NCBI RefSeq assembly: GCF_022761035.1
Contig: NZ_JAKWJP010000006.1
Span: 310,001 to 374,000, forward strand
Source: Microbacterium sp. SS28
Lineage (GTDB): Bacteria; Actinomycetota; Actinomycetes; Actinomycetales; Microbacteriaceae
Direction of reading: 5' to 3'
DNA: 64,000 bases
In this document: piece by piece, positions 17,164 to 24,980 of the stretch
How the letters are laid out: the number at the start of each line of letters is the position of its first letter
Numbering within the stretch: position 1 is the stretch's first letter
Position numbers and translations under genes: made by a program
Notes under the pieces: model-generated
Database searches by the model: none
Seen by the model: the letters and a program-made list of their open reading frames with translations, nothing else
Told to the model about the DNA's origin: nothing

Positions 17164-17675
17164 AGAGACTCCTTGAGCCGCCGGTTCTTGGCCTCGACCT
17201 GCGACTCGAGGTCGCGCGCGTACTCCTCGACGCGATCGCCGAGTGCGGCATCCGTCGTCCCCAGGATCCGCGCCGCGAGCAGGCCCGCATTCTTCGCACC
17301 GCCGATCGAGACGGTCGCGACGGGGATGCCGGCGGGCATCTGCACGATGCTCAGGAGCGAGTCCATGCCGTCGAGGTAGGCGAGCGGCACGGGCACGCCG
17401 ACGACCGGAAGAGCCGTGAGAGAGGCGAGCATGCCGGGAAGATGGGCGGCGCCGCCGGCGCCGGCGATGATGACGCGGATGCCGCGACCCCTGGCCTCAC
17501 GGCCGTAGCTGACGAGCTTCTCAACGGTGCGGTGGGCCGAGACGACCTCGACCTCGTGCGGGATGCCGAAGTCCGTGAGCACCTGCGAGGCGTCGCTCAT
17601 GACGCGCCAGTCCGAGTCGGACCCCATGACGACGCCGACGAGAGGGGCTTCGGAGGAGTGCAGGGGGCGAGTCAC
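17160..17675 (-). CDS. purE: 5-(carboxyamino)imidazole ribonucleotide mutase
   Basis: Converts N5-carboxyaminoimidazole ribonucleotide, made by PurK, to CAIR in purine synthesis. The 171 residues are standard for class I PurE. GVVMGSDSDWRVM near 14, EVVSAHRTVEKL near 43 with the catalytic His, and IIAGAGGAAHLPGMLASLT near 69 are all present. It starts with GTG at 17675 with no ribosome site but a TACCCT box six bases upstream, so it may be leaderless in addition to being reached from purK 85 bases upstream. Its stop overlaps the LCP gene. Confidence 0.97.
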   Translation of the reverse strand: MTRPLHSSEAPLVGVVMGSDSDWRVMSDASQVLTDFGIPHEVEVVSAHRTVEKLVSYGREARGRGIRVIIAGAGGAAHLPGMLASLTALPVVGVPVPLAYLDGMDSLLSIVQMPAGIPVATVSIGGAKNAGLLAARILGTTDAALGDRVEEYARDLESQVEAKNRRLKESL

Positions 17676-17681
17676 CCGTCA

Positions 17682-17687
17682 AGGGTA
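17682..17687 (-). promoter_or_regulatory. -10 box for leaderless purE
   Basis: Reading leftward, TACCCT ends six bases before the purE GTG at 17675. It lies in the 85-base purK-purE gap and would allow purE, the LCP gene and the GT4 gene to be transcribed without purK. Confidence 0.5.
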
Positions 17688-17760
17688 GGCCGCATGGCTG
17701 GAAGAAGCCCGCAACGGCGCGGCCACCCCCGCCTCCCGCACGGCAATCGGCCAGAGAGGG

Positions 17761-18897
17761 TCAGTCGAGGAAGTGGGATGCCGCGGCACGCGCGACGTAG
17801 GCGACATCGTCGAGATCGTTCCCCACGGAATTGACGTGCCCGACCTTGCGACCGGGGCGCGGCGCCTTGCCGTAGGTGTGCAGCTTCGCGGCGGGGTACT
17901 CCTCGAGCGCCGCGGGGAACCGCGCCTCGAGCGGCTCTTCGGCGGGCCCGCCCAGGATGTTGACCATGACCGACCATGCGGCCAGCGGCGACGGGTCGCC
18001 GAGGGGCAGGTCGAGCACGGCGCGCAGGTGCTGCTCGAACTGGCTCGTGACGGCGCCGTCCTGGCTCCAGTGACCGCTGTTGTGCGGGCGCATCGCGAGC
18101 TCGTTGACGAGCAGGCGCTCGTCGGTCGTCTCGAAGAGTTCGACCGCGAGCATGCCCGTGACGTCGAGGCCTTCGGCGATCGCGATGCCGATCTGCTCGG
18201 CGACCTCGTGGCAGCGGTCGCTCGCGTGCGGAGCGGGCGCGATGACCTCGGCGCACACGCCGTCGCGCTGGACTGTCTCGACGACGCGGTAGGCGCGCAC
18301 GTGGCCCGATGGCCTGCGTGCGACCTGCTGCGCGAGTTCGCGCGTGAAGTCGACGAGCTCCTCGACCAGGAGGGCACCGCCGCGCGCATCCTCCGCGAGC
18401 GCCGCGAACCAGTCGTCGGCCTCGGTGGCGGCCGAGACGACACGGACTCCCTTGCCGTCGTAGCCTCCGCGCGGCGTCTTGACGACGGCGCGGCCGCCGT
18501 GGGCGTCGAGGAACTCCTGCAGCTGCGCGGCGTCCGAGACGGCCGCCCAGTCGGGCTGGGGCATCCCGAGCTCATCCAGGCGCGCGCGCATGAGCAGCTT
18601 GTCCTGCGCGAAGCGGAGGGCGCCGGGCCCCGGCCGGACGGCGACGCCCGCCTCGACGAGGGCGACGAGCACGTCCTGCGGCACGTGCTCGTGGTCGAAG
18701 GTGATGACGTCGACCTCGCGTGCGAAGGCGAGGACCGTCTCGACGTCGCGATAGTCGCCGACGGCGGATGCCGCGAGCGCGGCCGCCATCCCGTCGTCCT
18801 CTGCGAGCACGCGCAGTTCGACGCCGAGCTCGACAGCGGGTGCGATCATCATGCGGGCGAGCTGGCCGCCTCCGACGACTCCGACGCGCAAAGGCAT
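17761..18897 (-). CDS. purK: 5-(carboxyamino)imidazole ribonucleotide synthase
   Basis: ATP-dependent carboxylation of aminoimidazole ribonucleotide, the step before PurE. The 378-residue ATP-grasp protein has the N-terminal GVVGGGQLARMM motif at 6-17, VVKTPRGGYDGKGVRVV near 147, the ligand stretch LVEELVDFTREL near 180, and NELAMRPHNSGHWSQDGAVT near 275, which is diagnostic for PurK. The ATG at 18897 follows AGAGGGAG; the frame stays open far upstream but nothing there is conserved. The next gene downstream, purE, acts on its product. Confidence 0.96.
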   Translation of the reverse strand: MPLRVGVVGGGQLARMMIAPAVELGVELRVLAEDDGMAAALAASAVGDYRDVETVLAFAREVDVITFDHEHVPQDVLVALVEAGVAVRPGPGALRFAQDKLLMRARLDELGMPQPDWAAVSDAAQLQEFLDAHGGRAVVKTPRGGYDGKGVRVVSAATEADDWFAALAEDARGGALLVEELVDFTRELAQQVARRPSGHVRAYRVVETVQRDGVCAEVIAPAPHASDRCHEVAEQIGIAIAEGLDVTGMLAVELFETTDERLLVNELAMRPHNSGHWSQDGAVTSQFEQHLRAVLDLPLGDPSPLAAWSVMVNILGGPAEEPLEARFPAALEEYPAAKLHTYGKAPRPGRKVGHVNSVGNDLDDVAYVARAAASHFLD

Positions 18898-18953
18898 GGG
18901 ACTCCCTCTCTCGGTACACTCCATCATCCCGCACGACGCGGGGTGACGGGACC

Positions 18954-19541
18954 TCACGGTGCGGGAGGCGCCGGCGGCGCGGGCGGCGCCGTAGGGGCAG
19001 CGGGATACTGCGGGAGCGGCAGCTCGCGGTGGGCGAGGATCTGGTTCACCTCGACCTGGTCGACGAGGCATTCGTTGACGAGATCGACCGTCGGCACGTT
19101 CATGAGCCGCATCGGCTCGTCGACCCCGTTGGAGAGAATGAGCGTGCCGGCGCCCCACATCCGCTGGAGCGGCCCGCGCGTGAGCTGGATCGCGTATCCG
19201 CGCACGTGCGTCAGCTCGCGGCGGCGCGGCACGAGGACACCGGACCGCTCGATGACGCGCTTGGTCGTGATCGTCCACGTGCGCGACCACCACGCGAGGA
19301 ACGGCCAGAGGGCGAGCAGGAGCAGCACGACGGCCGCGGCGGTCAGCAGCATCCAGTTGCGGAACGGGGCGGGCAGGTTGCCGTAGAAGAAGCCGACGGC
19401 ACCCGCGACGGCGACGACCACGAGCGACGGCCATACCAGCCGCCGCGCATGGCTGCGGAAGCGCGCGACCCGCAGCTCGGGCGTGGGCACGCCGGGAGCC
19501 GGCGTGAGGGGGCGGCCCCCGAACGACACCGGCTGGGTCAT
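18954..19541 (-). CDS. PH-domain (bPH2) membrane protein
   Basis: A 195-residue protein with two membrane segments at about 36-52 and 60-84 followed by a bacterial pleckstrin-homology-like domain at about 88-165, with the family motif TITTKRVIERSGVLVPRRRE and TLILSNGVDEPMRL. The C-terminal 25 residues are a Pro/Ala-rich tail of APP repeats. The position between purK and birA matches the M. tuberculosis membrane protein gene Rv3278c, so this is conserved backbone. The molecular role of the family is not established. GGGAG four bases before the ATG, or a CACAAT box six bases before it, could direct expression. Confidence 0.85.
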   Translation of the reverse strand: MTQPVSFGGRPLTPAPGVPTPELRVARFRSHARRLVWPSLVVVAVAGAVGFFYGNLPAPFRNWMLLTAAAVVLLLLALWPFLAWWSRTWTITTKRVIERSGVLVPRRRELTHVRGYAIQLTRGPLQRMWGAGTLILSNGVDEPMRLMNVPTVDLVNECLVDQVEVNQILAHRELPLPQYPAAPTAPPAPPAPPAP

Positions 19542-19616
19542 GCTCCCATTGTGGACGGCACCGGCGACACTGTGCGCCGCCTCGCCGCAGGATCCGGGTC
19601 CCGCCCGGGCCCCGGC

Positions 19617-20411
19617 TCAGCGCACGTGGACGACATCGCCCGCCGAGACCGCCGTCTCGATCTCGCCCGACACGACGACGAAGCGCCCGTCCGGGTCGAT
19701 CGCCTGCGCACGCCCCTCGAGCTTCGTCCCATCCGGGAGAGAGACCACGACGTCGCGCGCGAGAGTCGAGCACAGCCCTTCGACACCCGCGAGCACGCCG
19801 GCCGCGACGGCGTCTCCCCCGGCCGCCCCGAGCGCCGTGAGCTGCTCGTCGAGGGCCGTGAGGTAGTCCGCGAGCAGGCGGTCCTCGTCGCACACGAGGC
19901 CCGCGGCCTCGAACGAGGTCGCCGTGGGCACGGGAAGGTCGATCTGCGGCATCCGGGTGTTGACTCCCGCGCCGATGACGACGGCGTCGGGCATGCCGGG
20001 TACGACCTCCGCGAGGATGCCGCAGATCTTCGCACCGTCGAGCAGGACGTCGTTCGGCCACTTGAGGCGCGCGTCGTGCCCCGTGCCGAGCACCTGCGCG
20101 GCGATCGCGCGCGTCATCGCGGCCCCCGCGACGAGCGGGATCCATCCGCGCGCCTGCACGGGAAGCCCCGGAACGCGCACGACGACGGAGACGGCAAGGG
20201 CGGTCCCCGGCGGGGTCGTCCAGCTGCGGTCGAGCCGGCCGCGACCCGATCGCTGATCCGTCGTCAGCAGCAGCGCGAGGTGCGGCCAGTCCTCCGGGGC
20301 GCCGAGGAGGGCATCCACGACATCCGCGTTCGTCGAGCCCGTCGAATCGACGACCTGGACGCGGGGGCTGACAGCGGCGGCGAGCGGGAAGCCTTCGGCG
20401 GGGATCGACAT
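19617..20411 (-). CDS. birA: Biotin--[acetyl-CoA-carboxylase] ligase
   Basis: Activates biotin as biotinyl-AMP and attaches it to the carrier lysine of carboxylases. The 264 residues hold the ligase domain only, without the N-terminal helix-turn-helix of repressor-type BirA. STGSTNADVVD near 23, RSGRGRLDRSW near 54 (the adenylate loop) and KWPNDVLLDGAKICGILAE near 113 with the catalytic Lys are visible, plus a short SH3-like C-terminal domain. Its substrate is probably the carboxylase alpha subunit at 30038. It starts without a ribosome site, six bases after a TAGGGT box. Confidence 0.96.
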   Translation of the reverse strand: MSIPAEGFPLAAAVSPRVQVVDSTGSTNADVVDALLGAPEDWPHLALLLTTDQRSGRGRLDRSWTTPPGTALAVSVVVRVPGLPVQARGWIPLVAGAAMTRAIAAQVLGTGHDARLKWPNDVLLDGAKICGILAEVVPGMPDAVVIGAGVNTRMPQIDLPVPTATSFEAAGLVCDEDRLLADYLTALDEQLTALGAAGGDAVAAGVLAGVEGLCSTLARDVVVSLPDGTKLEGRAQAIDPDGRFVVVSGEIETAVSAGDVVHVR

Positions 20412-20417
20412 GCCGAC

Positions 20418-20423
20418 ACCCTA
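20418..20423 (-). promoter_or_regulatory. -10 box for leaderless birA
   Basis: Reading leftward, TAGGGT ends six bases before the birA ATG at 20411, with no Shine-Dalgarno sequence in between. Confidence 0.5.
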
Positions 20424-20473
20424 CGCGCGCAGGCTGACGGGAGGGACGGCTTGACAGTCGTGCGAAGGTGCCG

Positions 20474-22624
20474 TCAGCGGTTCCGCAGATCGTGAACGGT
20501 CGCCCAGAGCTCTCCGTTCCCCCATTGCACCTTGTACCAGGTTCGATTCGCATCATTCACCTGGATGGGCGTTCCTGCGGGCACCACCACCGTCATTGCG
20601 CCTCCCGGTGAGGTTCGCAACGCGGTCGCGCGGACTGTCGCCATCTGCTGCGCGGGATACACCATCGCAGCGCCGAAAGGTCCGTTGAAGTGCTCATAGA
20701 CCGTCCGTGAGACGGCTCGCAGCGCGGCCTGCGGCGGCCCCGCATCACCGATCATGGAGATCATGTACGGACCTGCAGGGCTGTACACGATAGCTGTGTC
20801 CGCTTGAAGCAGCCCCGACGCAAGCCACAGTGCGCCTGGTTTGCTCACCTGGGCCACGCCCGGCGGAATTCCGGACGCGATGCGTGTGCGAAAGATCTGG
20901 ATTCCCATGAGGGAGAGCAGATGGTCGGCGTACGGGCGAGAGAGGGCCGTCCCTGCGGTGAGCTTCTCGAGCATTCCGACGAGATCATTGGTCGTCGAGC
21001 GATTGCCGGCGTAGAGCACACTCGCACCGTTCGGCACCGTTCCGTAGGAGGTGTTGGGAAAACCGGCATCCGCGATCATGCGATTCAGCTGGCCGATGCC
21101 GATCCAGTGAACGATGTCGGAGTGGCAATAGTTGTCGGACGCGTGAATCATCACATGCAGGCAATTGTTGAGATCCACCCCGGATGGCAACATCGTGCTG
21201 AATCCGGCAGCCCCTGATTCGATCTTCTTCAGCGCGGCCCACGCAGCGAAGAGCTTCATCATGCTCGCCGGTTCACGCCGGATAGCCCCGCCGATGTCCG
21301 TCACGGCGTCGAGACCACCCCACTGCCGGACTGATACCGAAAACGAACCAGGGTACTGCGCCAGGGTGGCCCGGATCTCTGAGTTGAGGCTGGTCTGACT
21401 CGCCAGTCGCTCGGTCGTGCACGATCGGTTTGCGAGCACAGCTGCGCCGAGCCACTCTGGACCGCCGACAGCTGTAACGGCGAGGGCAGCCGCCTCGACA
21501 GTGGCCGAGACTACGTCTGGCATGCACGGCTTGAGCGCGTAGAAGAGTGCCTGACCAGATGCGGCGGCGAGCGCAGCCGCGACCGAAACGTCTGGGGCCG
21601 ACATCGAATTGGCGACGATGGCGCGCTCCGCTGGCTCCGTGCGCTCCCGGCTCATGAGGACAGCCGTCTCATGGCGGTCGGCGCCGGCTCGGCGCGTCAG
21701 GGTGAACCCGGCGCTACGAAGCGACTGCTCATACGCCGCGCCGATATTGGTGAGGCCGCCTGCGAGCACGAGCGAGTTTGCCCCGACATCACGGAGCGCA
21801 TCGAGTGTTGCGGCATCGACCGCTGGGGCGACACCGTCGACCAAGAGGGCTCCGTTACCAGTCGCAGCCGCGGCGACCGAGGCGAATGGTGCGTCCACGA
21901 GGTTCGCCCCATTGGACAGGTAGACCGTGGGAGCCGGGGTCGTCCGGTCGACCAGGGCCATACGGGAGGTCTCATAGCGGTTAACGCCCCCGAACCGGCG
22001 GACGTCGGGCGCCAAGGCACGCAGACTCTCGAAGACTGCTGACGAGACTGAGGGCTCGCCTCCGACAACGATTATCGACTCCGGTCCGAGGCGAGCGACC
22101 TCGGCGGCGACACCGTCGGGAACTGACGACTGGTTCACGTATAGGAGTGGCGCCCCCTGAGTCGCCGCGATGCCGGCGGCGATGATCCCATCAGCAGGTG
22201 AGTACCCCGACGCGATGAGGACAGTCGCGGCGCCGTCGGGAAAGGCTGCTCGCGCGGCGGCCGTGCTCGTGGCAAAACGATCTGCTCCTGCGAGCCGCGG
22301 CTCCATCGCACCCGTCGCTGTGGCGCGGTCCAACTGTGAGTTCACAAGCGCGTCTGAGTCCGGCTCACCGCGCTGCATCGACTCGACGGCCGGCGCCGAG
22401 GGCTCTGGATTCGGTGAGGGCTCCAGGACTTGGCCCAGATCCGGGGTCGGAGTCGCGTGCGGGGTGGCTGTAACACTGCCCGATTCTTGCGGGTACGGGC
22501 TCGGATGAGGTTCGCTCGTCGCCCCCTCGGCCGGCGCGTCGGCCAGACCGACGAGGAGCACGATCGCACCCAGCACCGCCGTCAACCTCGTCAGCGGCGC
22601 CCGATCGCCCATGCGTCTTCGCAT
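20474..22624 (-). CDS. Cell-wall-binding (CWB2) protein with class A beta-lactamase-like serine hydrolase domain
   Basis: A 716-residue exported protein. A signal sequence ends near residue 35 (ADAPAEGA), followed by a Pro/Ser/Thr-rich linker. Residues about 105-400 carry CWB2 repeats (RLAGADRFATS, RFGGVNRYETS, RRAGADRHETA). Residues about 415-650 look like a class A beta-lactamase or D,D-peptidase fold: an SXXK motif in PASMMKLFAAW with Ser454 and Lys457, a SDN motif at 496-498 and a KPG in the place of KTG. A C-terminal SH3-like domain follows (ALRTSPGGAMTVVVPAGTPI, WYKVQWGNGELW). Alternative starts are the GTG three bases upstream and an ATG 12 bases downstream; a TATGGT box lies 11 bases before the ATG used. 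It may trim or bind the wall; antibiotic resistance should not be assumed. Confidence 0.82.
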   Translation of the reverse strand: MRRRMGDRAPLTRLTAVLGAIVLLVGLADAPAEGATSEPHPSPYPQESGSVTATPHATPTPDLGQVLEPSPNPEPSAPAVESMQRGEPDSDALVNSQLDRATATGAMEPRLAGADRFATSTAAARAAFPDGAATVLIASGYSPADGIIAAGIAATQGAPLLYVNQSSVPDGVAAEVARLGPESIIVVGGEPSVSSAVFESLRALAPDVRRFGGVNRYETSRMALVDRTTPAPTVYLSNGANLVDAPFASVAAAATGNGALLVDGVAPAVDAATLDALRDVGANSLVLAGGLTNIGAAYEQSLRSAGFTLTRRAGADRHETAVLMSRERTEPAERAIVANSMSAPDVSVAAALAAASGQALFYALKPCMPDVVSATVEAAALAVTAVGGPEWLGAAVLANRSCTTERLASQTSLNSEIRATLAQYPGSFSVSVRQWGGLDAVTDIGGAIRREPASMMKLFAAWAALKKIESGAAGFSTMLPSGVDLNNCLHVMIHASDNYCHSDIVHWIGIGQLNRMIADAGFPNTSYGTVPNGASVLYAGNRSTTNDLVGMLEKLTAGTALSRPYADHLLSLMGIQIFRTRIASGIPPGVAQVSKPGALWLASGLLQADTAIVYSPAGPYMISMIGDAGPPQAALRAVSRTVYEHFNGPFGAAMVYPAQQMATVRATALRTSPGGAMTVVVPAGTPIQVNDANRTWYKVQWGNGELWATVHDLRNR

Positions 22625-22635
22625 CACCGGGACCG

Positions 22636-22641
22636 ACCATA
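22636..22641 (-). promoter_or_regulatory. -10 box of the CWB2/serine hydrolase gene
   Basis: Reading leftward, TATGGT lies eight bases before an in-frame GTG and eleven before the ATG at 22624, so the leader is at most a few bases long. Confidence 0.45.
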
Positions 22642-22770
22642 CCCCCGCTGCGCCGATGCTGCGCGGGCGAATTTCGACGAGCGGCGATGAATGGGCTCGA
22701 TCCGGGATCGAGACAGCGGATGCCACGTCCCCTTGTGCGAACCCTCCAACCTTCTCGGATCCGCCGCCGA

Positions 22771-22776
22771 TAGTGT
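22771..22776 (+). promoter_or_regulatory. -10 box for leaderless carboxylase beta gene
   Basis: TAGTGT ends seven bases before the GTG at 22784. No ribosome binding site is present. Confidence 0.5.
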
Positions 22777-22783
22777 GGAATCC

Positions 22784-24373
22784 GTGACCGACAAGCCCGA
22801 CCTCTCAACGACTGCCGGCAAGATCGCGGACCTGCGCGCTCGCTACCAGGAAGCCGTGCTCGATGCCGAAGAGGCCGCCCAGACCAAGCAGCACGCGAAG
22901 GGCAAGCAGACGGCCCGCGAGCGCATCGAGCAGCTCGTCGACAAGGGCTCGTTCGTCGAGTTCGACGAATACGTGCGCCACCGCACGACGGCATTCGGCA
23001 TGGACAAGTCCCGCCCCTACGGCGATTCCGTCGTCACGGGCGTCGGCACGATCCACGGCCGCACCATCGCCGTCTACGCGCAGGACTTCTCGACCTTCGG
23101 CGGCTCGCTCGGCGAGGCGGCCGGCGAGAAGATCATCAAGATCATGGAGTTCGCGATGCGGGGCGGCATGCCATGCGTCGGGATGCTGGACTCCGGCGGC
23201 GCCCGCATCCAGGAGGGCGTCATCGCCCTCGGCAAGTACGGCGAGATCTTCCGCCTGAACACCGCGGCATCCGGCGTCATCCCCCAGATCTCGATCGTCA
23301 TGGGTCCCGCCGCCGGCGGCGCGGTGTACTCCCCCGCCCTCACCGACTTCGTCGTCATGGTCGACAAGACCAGCCAGATGTTCGTGACCGGCCCCGACGT
23401 CATCAAGACCGTCACGGGCGAGGACGTCGGCATGGAGGAGCTCGGCGGCGCCTACACGCACAACACGCGCTCGGGCGTCGCCCACTACCTCGCCGAGGAC
23501 GAGGACGACGCGCTCGACTACGTCCGCACGCTCCTGGGCTTCCTCCCCGACAACAACATGTCGGAGCTCCCGGTCTACGAGTCGGACTTCGAGTGGGAGA
23601 CGACGGATGCCGACCGCACGCTGAATTCCGTCATCCCGGACTCGCCGAACCAGCCCTACGACATCCACGGCGTCATCCGCTCGATCGTCGACGCCGGCGA
23701 CTTCCTCGAGGTCCAGCCGCTCTTCGCGCCCAACATCGTGATCGGCTTCGGCCGCGTCGAGGGGCGCACAGTCGGCATCATCGCGAATCAGCCGTCCCAG
23801 ATGGCCGGCACGCTCAACATCGAGGCGGGCGAGAAGGCGAGCCGCTTCGTCCGCTTCTGCGACGCGTTCTCGATCCCGATCGTGACGCTCGTCGACGTCC
23901 CCGGGTACCTGCCCGGCACGGACCAGGAGTGGACGGGCGTCATCCGCCGCGGAGCGAAGCTCCTCTACGCGTATGCCGAGGCGACCGTCCCCCTCGTGAC
24001 CGTCATCCTCCGGAAGGCGTACGGCGGCGCGTACATCGTCATGGGCTCCAAGCAGCTCGGCGCCGACGTCAATCTCGCATGGCCGACTGCCGAGATCGCC
24101 GTCATGGGCGGCCAGGGCGCCGTCAACATCCTGTACCGCGGCGAGATCAAGCGCGCCGAAGAGGCGGGCGAGGATGTCGCGGCCGTCCGGACGCGCCTCG
24201 CGAACGAGTACACGTACAACGTCGCGTCGCCGTTCCTCGCCGCCGAGCGCGGCGAACTCGACGGCATCATCGAGCCGGCCCAGACGCGCGTATCGATCGC
24301 GAAGGCGCTGCGCGCGCTGCGCGGCAAGCGCGCGAGCCTCCCGCCCAAGAAGCACGGGAACATCCCGCTGTGA
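22784..24373 (+). CDS. accD: Acyl-CoA (propionyl-CoA) carboxylase beta subunit
   Basis: Carboxyltransferase subunit of a biotin-dependent acyl-CoA carboxylase that makes malonyl- or methylmalonyl-CoA for lipid synthesis. The 529 residues match the family. SFGGSLGEAAGEKI-type sequence near 100, LDSGGARIQEGV near 135, TGPDVIKTVTGEDV near 203 and RKAYGGAYIVMGSKQLGAD near 410 form the two crotonase halves. It corresponds to accD5 of M. tuberculosis by sequence type and by position after birA. The GTG at 22784 precedes TDKPDLS and is supported by the -10 box; another in-frame GTG at 22775 would add three residues. The epsilon subunit gene overlaps its stop. Confidence 0.95.
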   Translation: MTDKPDLSTTAGKIADLRARYQEAVLDAEEAAQTKQHAKGKQTARERIEQLVDKGSFVEFDEYVRHRTTAFGMDKSRPYGDSVVTGVGTIHGRTIAVYAQDFSTFGGSLGEAAGEKIIKIMEFAMRGGMPCVGMLDSGGARIQEGVIALGKYGEIFRLNTAASGVIPQISIVMGPAAGGAVYSPALTDFVVMVDKTSQMFVTGPDVIKTVTGEDVGMEELGGAYTHNTRSGVAHYLAEDEDDALDYVRTLLGFLPDNNMSELPVYESDFEWETTDADRTLNSVIPDSPNQPYDIHGVIRSIVDAGDFLEVQPLFAPNIVIGFGRVEGRTVGIIANQPSQMAGTLNIEAGEKASRFVRFCDAFSIPIVTLVDVPGYLPGTDQEWTGVIRRGAKLLYAYAEATVPLVTVILRKAYGGAYIVMGSKQLGADVNLAWPTAEIAVMGGQGAVNILYRGEIKRAEEAGEDVAAVRTRLANEYTYNVASPFLAAERGELDGIIEPAQTRVSIAKALRALRGKRASLPPKKHGNIPL

Positions 24374-24603
24374 GCGCGGCCGACGGCACGAGCCACCTCG
24401 ACGGCATCACCGTCGAGGTGCTGGGCGGCGAGCCGACCGACCTCGAACTCGCGGCGCTCATCGCCGTCGTCAGCGAGGCCTACGTCGAAGAAGCGCAGGG
24501 CGCCGTCGCGGACGAGCCCCCGAATCGCTCGGCGTGGGCCCTCTCGCAGCGCTCGTTCCGCGAGCCCCTGCGGCGCGAGCTCGGGTGGGTGCGGGGCGGA
24601 TGA
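24370..24603 (+). CDS. Acyl-CoA carboxylase epsilon subunit-like protein
   Basis: A 77-residue protein beginning with GTG overlapping the accD stop by four bases (GTGA). The VEVLGGEPTDLELAALIAVV stretch near residue 15 and the C-terminal WALSQRSFREPLRRELGW match the small actinobacterial epsilon subunits (AccE5 type), which bind the beta subunit and help assemble the alpha-beta complex. Position right after accD repeats the M. tuberculosis order. It is the end of its operon. Confidence 0.88.
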   Translation: MSAADGTSHLDGITVEVLGGEPTDLELAALIAVVSEAYVEEAQGAVADEPPNRSAWALSQRSFREPLRRELGWVRGG

Positions 24604-24720
24604 CGCCCCCGGGGGACGCCGCATCCGTCGTCGGGGAACCTGTCCCCCACGATTTCCGGATTTGTCCCCCGAAATACCTACAGACGGATTGCTTGCATCC
24701 CTGAATACTTGATCTTGCTG

Positions 24721-24736
24721 GAACGCATTTGCGTTC
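24721..24736. promoter_or_regulatory. Perfect 16-bp palindrome
   Basis: GAACGCATTTGCGTTC reads GAACGCA, TT, TGCGTTC. It could be a protein-binding site, but it lies between two convergent genes, where an operator is not expected. Confidence 0.3.
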
Positions 24737-24804
24737 GGCTGGCCTGACTGTCCCAAGCAGCCCAGGTTCGGCCACGCGGACGGTTTTCGGGTAACTGTCC
24801 GCAT

Positions 24805-24836
24805 GGCGGGGGGCTGGCGTATCGCCGCCCCCCGCC
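24805..24836. terminator. Strong GC-rich hairpin
   Basis: GGCGGGGGGC and GCCCCCCGCC form a perfect 10-bp stem that continues inward as GGCG/CGCC. It probably stops transcription from the carboxylase operon, and possibly from the opposite side. Confidence 0.6.
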
Positions 24837-24850
24837 CCTTCAGATTCCGC

Positions 24851-24887
24851 TCCCCGCCTCGGTTCCCCTCCCCCACCGAGACGGGGA
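24851..24887. terminator. Second hairpin
   Basis: TCCCCGCCTCGGT and ACCGAGACGGGGA form a 12-bp stem with one mismatch and an 11-base loop. Together with the preceding hairpin it makes a tandem terminator for the convergent genes. Confidence 0.5.
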
Positions 24888-24912
24888 GCGAGTTCCTTAA
24901 CGGCCTGCTGGG

Positions 24913-24980
24913 CTGCGATCCGCGTCACCGCGCCGCTGCGATCCGCGTCACCGCGCCGCTGCGATCCGCCTCAGCGCGGG
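24913..24980. repeat. 23-bp tandem repeat overlapping a gene end
   Basis: Two identical 23-base units (24913-24935, 24936-24958) and a third diverged partial unit (from 24959) all begin CTGCGATCCGC. The third contains the stop codon of the leftward gene at 24971, and the matching TCA is kept in the other units. Confidence 0.85.

Larger units (their letters stand above)
24604..24970. other. 367-bp intergenic region between convergent genes
   Basis: No coding sequence is seen. The first 190 bases include an AT-richer part with a perfect palindrome (24721-24736) and two TGTCCCCC copies; the second half holds two strong hairpins and a 23-bp tandem repeat that runs into the end of the gene at 24971. 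Confidence 0.6.

Noticed and set aside
17761..20556. A 931-codon frame running through purK and birA on the - strand.
   Set aside because: Codons upstream of 18897 are antisense or out of frame relative to the PH and birA genes, and have no conserved motif.
20474..22624. Antibiotic-resistance beta-lactamase.
   Set aside because: Third motif is KPG, no Omega-loop Glu166 region was identified, and CWB2 repeats suggest a wall role.
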